The notes beneath the pieces were generated by a model, which worked only from the letters and a program-made list of their open reading frames with translations, was not told the DNA's origin and made no database searches. A stretch of DNA of 35,862 nucleotides from a virus. Numbering within the stretch: position 1 is the first letter of the stretch; each line of letters begins with the position of its first letter. Of this stretch, positions 5,600 to 11,469 are shown piece after piece. The DNA lies in the IMG/VR virus record IMGVR_UViG_3300017764_000024, positions 1 to 35,862 of that record, one strand, 5' to 3'. The position numbers and the translations under genes are program-made.

Positions 5600-5851
5600 C
5601 TATTTATTTTCTTGCCAGTTATTATATAGGTGTTTAAGATATGAAGTATCTTGTATTTCATCATCGCTTAGTTTATGGAAATGTAGAAACTTTGCGAAAG
5701 AAATAATATCGTTAGTTTCTTTGGCTTCTCGCTCGTATAATTCAAAGCGTAGTTCGTTCTCTGACCATTCAAGTAATTGCTCGAACGGTATTTTTGAGTG
5801 TATAGCAACAGCGTGGACGAGTTCGCTGTGATTTAGTTCTTGTATATTCAT
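5600..5851 (-). CDS. Acidic helical hypothetical protein, 83 aa
   Basis: It begins MNIQELNHSELVHAVAIHSK and is predicted helical throughout. Leu, Phe and Glu residues recur in LLEWSENELRFELYEREAKE and a C-terminal SYLKHLYNNWQ. It may be a small helical-bundle protein. No family is recognised. It follows the 43-aa gene with a 2-nt gap and ends at promoter-like copy c. Confidence 0.6.
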   Translation of the reverse strand: MNIQELNHSELVHAVAIHSKIPFEQLLEWSENELRFELYEREAKETNDIISFAKFLHFHKLSDDEIQDTSYLKHLYNNWQENK

Positions 5852-5853
5852 AG

Positions 5854-5985
5854 TTATATATTTAAACCTCGTATGGTGTATACTTTTTTAATTATATATT
5901 CTTGTTGGTCCATGGTGCAAGTGGCAAAACCAAACTCACCATATAACTTCATCGCGAAGTAATCTAGTTGTGTAGTGATACTCAT
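5854..5985 (-). CDS. Small conserved phage protein, 43 aa
   Basis: ATG at 5983-5985, TAA at 5854-5856. The product is MSITTQLDYFAMKLYGEFGF followed by ATCTMDQQEYIIKKVYTIRG and LNI. This matches a family of very short marine phage proteins (MSxxTQLxYFAxxLxGEFGFxTCTxxQQExII), function unknown. The ATG overlaps the TGA of the gene upstream (ATGA), so translation is coupled. Confidence 0.7.
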   Translation of the reverse strand: MSITTQLDYFAMKLYGEFGFATCTMDQQEYIIKKVYTIRGLNI

Positions 5986-6203
5986 AGTTTATTTATTAAG
6001 GTGTATAAAGTTTCTTTGATACCGTTTTTACTTACGTTACCGTTTAGGTATTGGTTCAAGTCGTCGATAGTAGATGTTACTTCAGTATTTACTCTGTTTA
6101 GTTCTATATCTACTAAGTCGGAAATATCGTTATTATTCAAGTGACTGTATTCTTGTATAAAGTCATTGTATATATCTTCACGTAGTGTAGTTAAATCTAT
6201 CAT
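5982..6203 (-). CDS. Hypothetical protein, 73 aa
   Basis: This is a soluble, helical and acidic protein (MIDLTTLREDIYNDFIQEYS, then NNNDISDLVDIELNRVNTEV and IDDLNQYLNGNVSKNG). No domain is recognised. The 46 nt between it and the next gene upstream contains a CCAC-8 nt-GTGG hairpin. No 32-bp element is present there, so it probably depends on read-through from the element at 6512-6543. Confidence 0.6.
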   Translation of the reverse strand: MIDLTTLREDIYNDFIQEYSHLNNNDISDLVDIELNRVNTEVTSTIDDLNQYLNGNVSKNGIKETLYTLINKL

Positions 6204-6249
6204 AGTATAAAGGCAGTTTAGCCACTTGCCTAGGTGGGAATTAAATTAA

Positions 6250-6480
6250 TTAAACTAATTTTTTATCTCGCAAAGCGGAAGGTATATTGTTAGTTGCCGT
6301 ATAATTTTTATACTTCGACCAACATGGTAATTTCGATAAACCATTTTTATCCATTATTTTAAAGGCGACATCATGGTTATATTTTACCTTGTTACCATTT
6401 TTGAATGTTACTTCAATAGTTTGGTTTTTTCCGATTAGACTTTGACGTAGTACAAAGCGTTTAGTATTTAAAATAGACAT
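6250..6480 (-). CDS. TKRFVxRxSLxGKNQ paralogue 1, 76 aa
   Basis: The product begins MSILNTKRFVLRQSLIGKNQ and contains VKYNHDVAFK and KYKNYTATNN. It is a clear paralogue of the 7121-7363 product, about half identical, with shared TKRFV-R-SL-GKNQ, KYNHDV and KYKNYT-TNN-P blocks. Start choice: a longer frame begins at a TTG at 6519, inside the promoter-like element, and another ATG lies at 6507. Aligning the leaders (TAACTTAAA then ATG) with the paralogue points to ATG 6478-6480. The small basic beta-strand pattern may indicate a nucleic-acid-binding or inhibitor protein, which is inference. Confidence 0.7.
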   Translation of the reverse strand: MSILNTKRFVLRQSLIGKNQTIEVTFKNGNKVKYNHDVAFKIMDKNGLSKLPCWSKYKNYTATNNIPSALRDKKLV

Positions 6481-6511
6481 AGTTTTAATTTTTAAGTTAT
6501 TAGACATAGAT

Positions 6512-6543
6512 ATAATCAATTAGTATTCGTATTTAGTTTGTAA
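6512..6543 (-). promoter_or_regulatory. 32-bp promoter-like element, copy d
   Basis: On the minus strand it reads TTTACAAACTAAATACGA, then ATACTA, then ATTGATTAT. It lies 31 nt before the ATG of the 6250-6480 gene. The TTG within its right end is what some gene callers would take as a start codon. It shares the 14-nt ACAAACTAAATACG block with copies b and c. Confidence 0.6.
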
Positions 6544-6693
6544 AGGTGATAATTCGTTTACCAGTTATTTTTTATTATGAGGTATAGTTCAAACTCTCTT
6601 ACTTTAAAACTAAATTATTTTATTCAAAGTGTGACACTAGACTATTAGTTTATATAGAATAACACCCTATTGTCACATTTTTTATTCAACTTA
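6544..6693 (-). ncRNA. Candidate noncoding RNA or leader with large hairpin
   Basis: This 150-nt interval lies between promoter-like copies e and d and has no usable reading frame on the minus strand; the only ATG is followed at once by TGA. It contains an 11-bp inverted repeat with one mismatch, TGTGACACTAG at 6630-6640 against CTATTGTCACA at 6667-6677 (plus strand), with an inner CTAT/ATAG pairing. A transcript from copy e would fold this way just after its 5' end. Either a small RNA or a read-through leader fits, and the evidence is only structural. Confidence 0.35.
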
Positions 6694-6725
6694 ATAATCA
6701 AATATAGTGCGTAATTGGTTTGTGA
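6694..6725 (-). promoter_or_regulatory. 32-bp promoter-like element, copy e
   Basis: On the minus strand it reads TCACAAACCAATTACGC, then ACTATA, then TTTGATTAT. This copy contains TATATTTG, an exact match to the Bacteroidota -7 consensus TAnnTTTG. Upstream it has TTGTGTATAGCAC (6728-6740), which copy g shares exactly and copy f partly, so the element extends further in these three. No protein gene follows it. Confidence 0.6.
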
Positions 6726-6841
6726 AGTGCTATACACAAGTTTGCAACACCACGCTTTGCCTTTATTTCCATGTACTTAACACTCGCGTAGGGCGGAGTA
6801 TACTCTTCCGATCTTATTTCAGGATCAGGCCAATTTAATAA
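6698..6841 (-). pseudogene. Possible gene remnant without a start codon, 47 codons
   Basis: A stop-to-stop minus-strand frame reads LLNWPDPEIRSEEYTPPYAS and continues to THYI, ending at the TGA inside promoter-like copy e. The first part looks protein-like and faintly resembles the start of the 43-aa product downstream (NYLDPNIHPE). There is no ATG until residue 24. The last part overlaps the promoter-like element and its upstream extension, which argues against coding. It is either a decayed small gene or chance. Confidence 0.2.
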
Positions 6842-6844
6842 TCA

Positions 6845-6868
6845 AAACAAAGCCCCGAAGGGCTTATT
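6845..6868 (-). terminator. Rho-independent terminator with UUCG loop
   Basis: On the minus strand AAGCCC-TTCG-GGGCTT is followed by TGTTTTGATT. It lies 5 nt after the stop of the 43-aa gene 6873-7004. Read on the plus strand the same stem is followed by ATTTT, so it may act weakly both ways. Just downstream is ATAATCAAAA (plus strand), the right half of the 32-bp element without the left half, as if the terminator had replaced part of an element. Confidence 0.8.
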
Positions 6869-6872
6869 TTGG

Positions 6873-7004
6873 CTACATTTTGGAATTTATAAAATTAACC
6901 CAGTCGTCGTGGTCGTCAAACGTTGCCTCGAGGTGGGCATATTTTTTTTCCAGCATTAATATTTTTTTAAATTCCGGATGGATATTCGGATCGAGGTAAT
7001 TCAT
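6873..7004 (-). CDS. Small hypothetical protein, 43 aa
   Basis: ATG at 7002-7004, TAG at 6873-6875. The product is MNYLDPNIHPEFKKILMLEK followed by KYAHLEATFDDHDDWVNFIN and SKM, a helical acidic-ended mini-protein. Its own promoter-like element (7028-7059) lies 23 nt upstream and a strong terminator 5 nt downstream. It therefore forms a complete single-gene transcription unit, which is the best evidence that it is real. The ending DDWVNFINS is reminiscent of other small marine phage proteins. Confidence 0.7.
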   Translation of the reverse strand: MNYLDPNIHPEFKKILMLEKKYAHLEATFDDHDDWVNFINSKM

Positions 7005-7027
7005 ATTATTTATTTTTTGTCATATGG

Positions 7028-7059
7028 ATAATCAAAACACAGGCGTAATTGCTTTGTGA
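7028..7059 (-). promoter_or_regulatory. 32-bp promoter-like element, copy f
   Basis: On the minus strand it reads TCACAAAGCAATTACGC, then CTGTGT, then TTTGATTAT. It is preceded by TGTATAGCA, as in copies e and g. It drives, by position, the 43-aa gene at 6873-7004, and lies downstream of the terminator of the 7121-7363 gene. Confidence 0.6.
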
Positions 7060-7076
7060 TGCTATACATACAGTGT

Positions 7077-7104
7077 ATAAAAAAACACCCCGAAGGGTGT
7101 TGTT
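7077..7104 (-). terminator. Rho-independent terminator with UUCG loop
   Basis: On the minus strand ACACCC-TTCG-GGGTGT is followed by seven T residues. It lies about 20 nt after the stop of the 7121-7363 gene and shortly before promoter-like copy f, so the neighbouring units are insulated from each other. Confidence 0.85.
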
Positions 7105-7120
7105 TTGAGTTAGTTAGTTG

Positions 7121-7363
7121 TTACACTAGTTTCGGTAGTTCACGTACGAACTTCGGGAGGTTGTTCGTGTTAGTATAGTTTTTATACTTCTTGAAACAGT
7201 TCATACTCTCGAATTTATCCTTGAGTTGGTTGTAGACAACATCGTGGTTGTACTTACACTTTTCACCTTTGTGGTTATTAAACTCGATGATTTGATTTTT
7301 ACCTACGAGTGATTTACGAATAACGAAACGTTTTGTTGTTAGTATAGAATTTGTATTAGACAT
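7121..7363 (-). CDS. TKRFVxRxSLxGKNQ paralogue 2, 80 aa
   Basis: The product begins MSNTNSILTTKRFVIRKSLV and contains KCKYNHDVVY and KYKNYTNTNNLPKFVRE. It is a paralogue of the 6250-6480 product, with the same order of conserved blocks. It is the first minus-strand gene left of the divergent region, with its own promoter-like element (7406-7437) and terminator (7077-7104). That position suggests early, strong, individual expression. The biochemical role is not recognised. Its basic character and small size suit a host-interaction factor, which is inference. Confidence 0.7.
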   Translation of the reverse strand: MSNTNSILTTKRFVIRKSLVGKNQIIEFNNHKGEKCKYNHDVVYNQLKDKFESMNCFKKYKNYTNTNNLPKFVRELPKLV

Positions 7364-7405
7364 AATATAAAGTTTAAGTTATTAATTAATTTTAAATTCG
7401 ACTTA

Positions 7406-7437
7406 ATAATCAAGATAACCGCGTAGTTACCTTGTGG
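7406..7437 (-). promoter_or_regulatory. 32-bp promoter-like element, copy g
   Basis: On the minus strand it reads CCACAAGGTAACTACGC, then GGTTAT, then CTTGATTAT. It is the most diverged copy in the left half, but its spacing and the flanking TTGTGTATAGCAC are conserved. It lies 42 nt upstream of the 7121-7363 ATG. Confidence 0.55.
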
Positions 7438-7711
7438 GTGCTATACACAAATACCTAAAAGTTCTACGTAAATTATAGTTCCTAACTAAACTATAGTTAC
7501 TGTTACTGTGGTAAAAGCAATAACCATATTTGTAAAACGAGAGATGTTACGGGGCTGGGCAAAAAAATATTAGTTTTAGTAAAAAGGCGTAGGCCTATAT
7601 ATGTATATGTTATTCAACACCCCTATATATCTAACTAAATTTAATTATACCTACTATTATGTAATTATTTAGAATATATAAAAACACTAACCATGAGCAA
7701 GTTAATAAGCA
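7438..7711. promoter_or_regulatory. Divergent intergenic control region
   Basis: There is no gene in this stretch of about 270 bp (about 350 bp counting the leader on the left). Transcription diverges: minus-strand genes to the left, plus-strand genes to the right. It holds an inverted repeat TATAGTT/AACTATA (7474-7480 and 7489-7495), a tandem GTTACTGTTACTG, the palindrome TAGGCCTA near 7590, and a direct repeat CCTATATAT (7594-7602 and 7622-7630). It must carry the rightward promoter for the virion arm, although no clear TAnnTTTG is visible on the plus strand. An origin or operator is possible. Confidence 0.5.
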
Positions 7712-7960
7712 ATGCCAAAGCAAAAACTATCCCCAAAAGCCTCCGCAGCCAAAAAACGGCGAGATCTAGCATACGCTAAGACAAAAAGACGCACAAAAAT
7801 GCGCGCAGAGAATCAAAGATTACGTAGAGCCGCAAAAAAAGCAGGTAAAAACGTTGAAAATAAAGATTATGACCACACTTCTGGTCGTTTTGTTAGTGTT
7901 TACACCAATAGAAGTGGTCACGGAGAAGGAACTAGAAAAAATAATACAAAAAACGCATAA
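7712..7960 (+). CDS. Small basic phage protein, 82 aa
   Basis: The first half is strongly basic (MPKQKLSPKASAAKKRRDLA, then KTKRRTKMRAENQRLRRAAK). It is followed by GKNVENKDYDHTSGRFVSVY, and the C-terminus is polar and Gly/Asn-rich. The MPKQKLSxKASAAKKxRDL start and the xDFDHxxGRFxSV motif recur in small proteins of marine phages. Its basic helical half suggests a nucleic-acid-binding or virion-internal protein, which is inference. An overlapping ATG at 7692 opens only 28 codons in another frame and was not used. Confidence 0.7.
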   Translation: MPKQKLSPKASAAKKRRDLAYAKTKRRTKMRAENQRLRRAAKKAGKNVENKDYDHTSGRFVSVYTNRSGHGEGTRKNNTKNA

Positions 7961-7963
7961 AAA

Positions 7964-8530
7964 ATGGCCAGAATAGAGACATATAACAATGATAACGCGA
8001 TAAATCCATCAGATAAGCTGATAGGAACAGATGGAGCTGTTGGCGCTTTAAACGCAACTAAGAACTTTGAGGTGCAAAAGCTTAAAGATTACATGTATCA
8101 AAGTTTATCTCATGATATATTGAAAAAAGATTTAATAGTTACATCGACACAGATATTAAGCTTAAACAATGGTGGTACTATTGAGTTAGTACCCGCGCCA
8201 GGAGCTGGTAAATTACTCTACATTATCAATGCATTAATGCACTTAGACTTCGCTACTACAGCTTACAACTTTGCTGCAGCAGAACTTAGTGATGGAACAG
8301 GATTAACTTTAGGCACTACAAATTTAAATAACGATAATGGTCTTTTTAGTTCTAATCTTAACTCTACATCAGATACTTTTTTTGTAGGTGATCCAGTCGC
8401 GCCTGGTCCAAGCACACAAGTACCAGTAAATGCTGCTATTAATTTAGTTGCTACTTCTGGAATGACGGTTTCACAAGGAGATTCACCACTTAAAATATCT
8501 ATGTTGTATAGGGAAATAACTTTACCGTAA
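7964..8530 (+). CDS. Fibre-like structural protein with MARI-type N-terminus, 188 aa
   Basis: The N-terminus MARIETYNNDNAINPSDKLI followed by GTD-GA-G-TKNF is the same module that opens the 13856-14545 product (MARISVYSKD...DKVIGTD-SGS-TKNY). In marine phages it typically opens tail-fibre or virion appendage proteins and probably anchors them. After about residue 55 comes a beta-rich region with Thr, Ser, Asn and Gly, and the end is MLYREITLP. It stands apart from the other fibre genes, upstream of the chaperonins. A role as a small fibre or decoration protein is inferred. Confidence 0.6.
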   Translation: MARIETYNNDNAINPSDKLIGTDGAVGALNATKNFEVQKLKDYMYQSLSHDILKKDLIVTSTQILSLNNGGTIELVPAPGAGKLLYIINALMHLDFATTAYNFAAAELSDGTGLTLGTTNLNNDNGLFSSNLNSTSDTFFVGDPVAPGPSTQVPVNAAINLVATSGMTVSQGDSPLKISMLYREITLP

Positions 8531-8534
8531 AACC

Positions 8535-8551
8535 CTGCTCGGGTAGAGCAA
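8535..8551 (+). terminator. Short intergenic hairpin, weak terminator candidate
   Basis: TGCTC-GGGTA-GAGCA (8536-8550) follows the stop of the 188-aa gene by a few bases. There is no T-tract, so it would at most attenuate transcription or stabilise the mRNA end. Confidence 0.35.
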
Positions 8552-8580
8552 TAACCAATAATTAATTAAAACCAAAACCA

Positions 8581-8871
8581 ATGACTTATTTTTATTATAA
8601 GACCAATACTTGGGGTAACTCCACGCCTCAAGTAACCGAGGAGACCAAAGACTTTTGGAAACACCTTGTAGAGAAAAAAAACTGGAGAATTGTTAAACTA
8701 CCAAATGGTTTTTACCAGACAGAATACAAAGATCAAGATGATAATTGGATTGATGTTACTAGAAGAGAAACTATAGATGGAGCTGAATCTGCTATAAATA
8801 GTAGTATTGAGCACTACAATAAAAAACTAGAGTTTATAAAAGGACCAGTAGTAGTAAAAACATTTGAATAA
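8581..8871 (+). CDS. Hypothetical phage protein, 96 aa
   Basis: It is a small alpha/beta protein. The core IVKLPNGFYQTEYKDQDDNW is followed by VTRRETIDGAESAINSSIEH and an ending GPVVVKTFE. The pattern of a strand pair followed by a helix with AExAIxxSIxHY is one I recall from marine phages without a known function. It precedes groEL by 22 nt and is probably co-transcribed with it. No catalytic motif is visible. Confidence 0.65.
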   Translation: MTYFYYKTNTWGNSTPQVTEETKDFWKHLVEKKNWRIVKLPNGFYQTEYKDQDDNWIDVTRRETIDGAESAINSSIEHYNKKLEFIKGPVVVKTFE

Positions 8872-8893
8872 TAATAAACAATAATATAATTTA

Positions 8894-10456
8894 ATGGAAT
8901 TTAATAACCCAAGCGAAATCGTAAAAGACTTGTCTTTTGGCGATAAAGGAAGAGAGAAGATAATGCTAGGGGTTGATAAGCTTACAAAAGCAGTTGAATC
9001 AACCCTTGGCGCATCTGGAAAGTGCGTTATATATGAAGATGCATTAGGAAGACCGGTGATAACAAAAGATGGTGTAACCGTTGCGGAAAGCGTAGTCTTA
9101 AAAGATCCGGTCGAAAATATAGGTGCTACTTTAATTAAAGAAGCTGCTAAAAATACAGTAAAAGAAGCTGGAGATGGTACAACCACAGCTACAGTTCTAG
9201 CATCGTCCTTGCTTACTAAATGTAACGAAACATTAGATGTAAGCATAAGAGACCTAAAAGATGGTATAGACTCTTGTTTATATAAAGTAATGAAGCACCT
9301 AGATAAAAACGCCATACCAGTTGAAGGTGATATGCTTAAAAACGTAGCTACTATAAGTTGTAACAATGATAAAGATTTAGGTAGCAAAATAGGTAAAGCA
9401 TACAAAAAAGTCGGTAGAGATGGTGTTGTGCTTATGGAAGAGTCAGATACAAATGAAACATATGTAGAGTTTGTGGATGGTGTTCAGCTTGAGTGCAACT
9501 TAAAGTCACAGCATTTAGCTACAAACAAAGATCGCATGACATGTGAGCTTGATAATCCATATATTCTGCTAATGATGTCACCAATACCCAATGTTAGAAA
9601 AATACAGTCTATATTAGAGTTTGCAATAAAGAAAAACAGATCTTTGCTTATTATAGCTGAAATGGAGCAACAACCATATGCCACATTAATAGCTAACAAA
9701 GTAAAGGGTAATATAAAAGTTAATGTCGTCGATCCACCAGGATTTGGCCCTACTAAGATGGACACTATGGAAGACATAGCGTTCTTAACAGGTGCTAAAG
9801 TAATGAACGAAGAATTAGGTGATGATTTAGACCTTATTCAGCCAGATGTTTTAGGTGAAGCTGTAAAAGCTGTAACAGATGATAAAACGACCGTGCTTCA
9901 AGTTGGTGATCTAGGCGAAGCTTTAGCTGATAGAATAAAAACAGTTGAAGATAAAATAAAAGAAGAAACTAATCCGTTTTTCAAAAAAAGACTAGAACAA
10001 AGGCTAGCTATGCTTAACGGATCAGTAGCTATAGTAAAAGTAGGTGCTGATTCTAAAGTTGAGCTAAAAGAAAAACGCGATAGAGTTGAAGATGCGATTC
10101 ACGCAACTAAAGCCGCATACAAAGAAGGTATAGTTCCAGGTGGAGGTATAGCCCTTTTGAATGCCTCTAAAATAATCAAACCCGCTAACGCGGGTGAACA
10201 AGCTCTACTTGATGCTATTAAGTCTCCATACATAACTATACTTAATAACGCCGGTTTAGACGCATCTTTACAACTAAATAGAAAAGGTTGGGGTATTGAT
10301 GTTACAACTGGCAAACCTTTGAATATGGCTAGAGCTGGTATCATAGACCCGGTTTTGGTTACAAAATCGGCGCTCAAAAACGCAGTGAGTGTTGTTAAAA
10401 CTATTATTTCTGCAGATTGTATAATTAGTAATGTTAGAATAGATGAAAGCAATTAA
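8894..10456 (+). CDS. groEL: Chaperonin GroEL (phage-encoded Cpn60), 520 aa
   Basis: This is an ATP-driven protein-folding ring. Conserved blocks include ITKDGVTVAE (Asp59, equivalent to Asp52 of E. coli), AGDGTTTATVLA (residues 92-103, Asp94 equivalent to Asp87), RVEDAIHATKAA (Asp400 equivalent to Asp398), and VPGGGIALL. ATPase residues are therefore intact. It is about 28 residues shorter than E. coli GroEL and lacks the Gly-Gly-Met tail. The apical substrate segment that is normally RGYLSPYF reads CNLKSQHL, so usual contacts (Tyr199, Tyr203, Phe204) are replaced. It overlaps groES by 14 nt. It probably folds capsid or fibre proteins in the infected cell. Confidence 0.95.
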   Translation: MEFNNPSEIVKDLSFGDKGREKIMLGVDKLTKAVESTLGASGKCVIYEDALGRPVITKDGVTVAESVVLKDPVENIGATLIKEAAKNTVKEAGDGTTTATVLASSLLTKCNETLDVSIRDLKDGIDSCLYKVMKHLDKNAIPVEGDMLKNVATISCNNDKDLGSKIGKAYKKVGRDGVVLMEESDTNETYVEFVDGVQLECNLKSQHLATNKDRMTCELDNPYILLMMSPIPNVRKIQSILEFAIKKNRSLLIIAEMEQQPYATLIANKVKGNIKVNVVDPPGFGPTKMDTMEDIAFLTGAKVMNEELGDDLDLIQPDVLGEAVKAVTDDKTTVLQVGDLGEALADRIKTVEDKIKEETNPFFKKRLEQRLAMLNGSVAIVKVGADSKVELKEKRDRVEDAIHATKAAYKEGIVPGGGIALLNASKIIKPANAGEQALLDAIKSPYITILNNAGLDASLQLNRKGWGIDVTTGKPLNMARAGIIDPVLVTKSALKNAVSVVKTIISADCIISNVRIDESN

Positions 10457-10700
10457 TTATTATATAGTCTTAGAAAAGATAAAAGAGCAGCCAAAAAGCA
10501 TTGGCGGTATAGAGTTACTTGAAAAGTATGACAAAGACACTAGATATTCAAAAGCTAAGGTAATATCTGTTGGTGATAAAGTTGAAGCTGTAAAGCAAGA
10601 TGATATAGTGTGGTATGACAAACATAATGGTCATGGTATACAATTTGACAAAAAACTTTATCATGTTGTAAATTTAGGTGATATAGTAATTGTAGAATGA
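10443..10700 (+). CDS. groES: Co-chaperonin GroES, 85 aa
   Basis: The Cpn10 fold is recognisable: MKAINYYIVLEKIKEQPKSI, then GGIELLEK in the mobile loop (Ile23-Glu24-Leu25 corresponding to the Ile-Val-Leu GroEL anchor), AKVISVGDKVEAVKQDD, and VVNLGDIVIVE as the last strand. It caps the GroEL ring. It is 12 residues shorter than E. coli GroES, mainly in the roof region. The gene order groEL-groES with a 14-nt overlap is the reverse of the usual host groES-groEL operon. It also overlaps the next gene by 4 nt. Confidence 0.9.
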   Translation: MKAINYYIVLEKIKEQPKSIGGIELLEKYDKDTRYSKAKVISVGDKVEAVKQDDIVWYDKHNGHGIQFDKKLYHVVNLGDIVIVE

Positions 10701-11137
10701 TAACTTCTTCTACAGATTTAAGGGAATTGCAAATATTTAAGTATTACAGGCTCGTTCGCAAATGGGCCTGTAAAACTTATGATATAAAAGACGCAGACCT
10801 TGAATTACTTATATATCTTGACTGTAAAGATAGATTTACAAGAAAAGATTTTATGGACGGTACATATACTTACTCTTGGGATAAAGGTAGGTGGGAACGT
10901 CTAAGGCGTGAAGGTTGGATAGACGTTTGGCGCCAAAGAAATAGAACTTCAATTAAATATAGTATATATAAAACTTCGTACAAGTGCAGACAATTAATAT
11001 CAAGAATATATCGTATACTATTAAGTGAAGAGGATCTTCCTACAAGTAGTCGCGGTGTTTTCTATAAAAACAAAAATTATAGCGATAAAGTTTACAACAA
11101 AGCTATAGACGACATGATTAAAGATCCAGAACGATGA
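10697..11137 (+). CDS. Winged-helix-like DNA-binding protein candidate, 146 aa
   Basis: The helical first part (LRELQIFKYYRLVRKWACKT) leads into DLELLIYLDCKDRFTRKDFM, then a basic wing-like segment WERLRREGWIDVWRQRNRTS and a strand IKYSIYKTS. This order fits a MarR-type winged helix, in which a helix-turn-helix is followed by a beta wing. The C-terminal part (SRIYRILLSEEDLPTSSRGV) is helical. It may regulate transcription of the late arm or act in the virion. It is a marine phage family without characterised members that I know of. It overlaps groES and the next gene by 4 nt each. Confidence 0.55.
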   Translation: MITSSTDLRELQIFKYYRLVRKWACKTYDIKDADLELLIYLDCKDRFTRKDFMDGTYTYSWDKGRWERLRREGWIDVWRQRNRTSIKYSIYKTSYKCRQLISRIYRILLSEEDLPTSSRGVFYKNKNYSDKVYNKAIDDMIKDPER

Positions 11138-11469
11138 ATTACAAACCAATCACAATAAGAGCAAAGTGCAATTACTCAAAAGCACCAGCTAACCAAGAGG
11201 TGACTATAGATCCTCAAGGTAAAACGCCTGTCAATATGGCTAAAGTATCTCCACTTAAAAAACCTTTGGTTGGCAATCAAGACAGACTACCTCAACATTT
11301 ACAAGAAAACATTTTAGCTTCACCGGCGAAAGGATATAAATCTGATGCGCAGCGCAAAGCTGTACATGCTAGCAAAGCTGATGGAGGTAAAGGTGCTCCT
11401 AACAAAATGTACAAGTCACCTGCTAAAAAGAAGGGCTGCAAATCACCTGCTAAAAAACACTGTTATTAA
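11134..11469 (+). CDS. Basic SPxK-motif protein, 111 aa
   Basis: It is a Lys- and Pro-rich, probably disordered protein with four SP-x-K motifs (SPLK 39-42, SPAK 63-66, 95-98 and 104-107). The last two lie in a Lys/Cys-rich tail (KSPAKKKGCKSPAKKHC). SPxK repeats in eukaryotic H1 and sea-urchin histones bind the DNA minor groove, so this may be a virion-internal DNA-binding protein, which is inference. It starts with a 4-nt overlap and ends 1 nt into the next start. It is the first of five motif-bearing genes in a row. Confidence 0.6.
   Translation: MNYKPITIRAKCNYSKAPANQEVTIDPQGKTPVNMAKVSPLKKPLVGNQDRLPQHLQENILASPAKGYKSDAQRKAVHASKADGGKGAPNKMYKSPAKKKGCKSPAKKHCY

Noticed and set aside
6481-6519. 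Extended start (TTG at 6517-6519) of the 6250 gene
   Set aside because: The TTG is part of promoter-like copy d. Leader alignment with the paralogue supports ATG 6478-6480.
2481-7437. The repeated 32-bp element as a CRISPR array
   Set aside because: Copies are 180-1500 bp apart with genes between them, not repeat-spacer units of constant length.
8827-10452. Minus-strand open frames opposite groEL
   Set aside because: They are mirror frames of a certain coding gene, hydrophobic and without any family resemblance.
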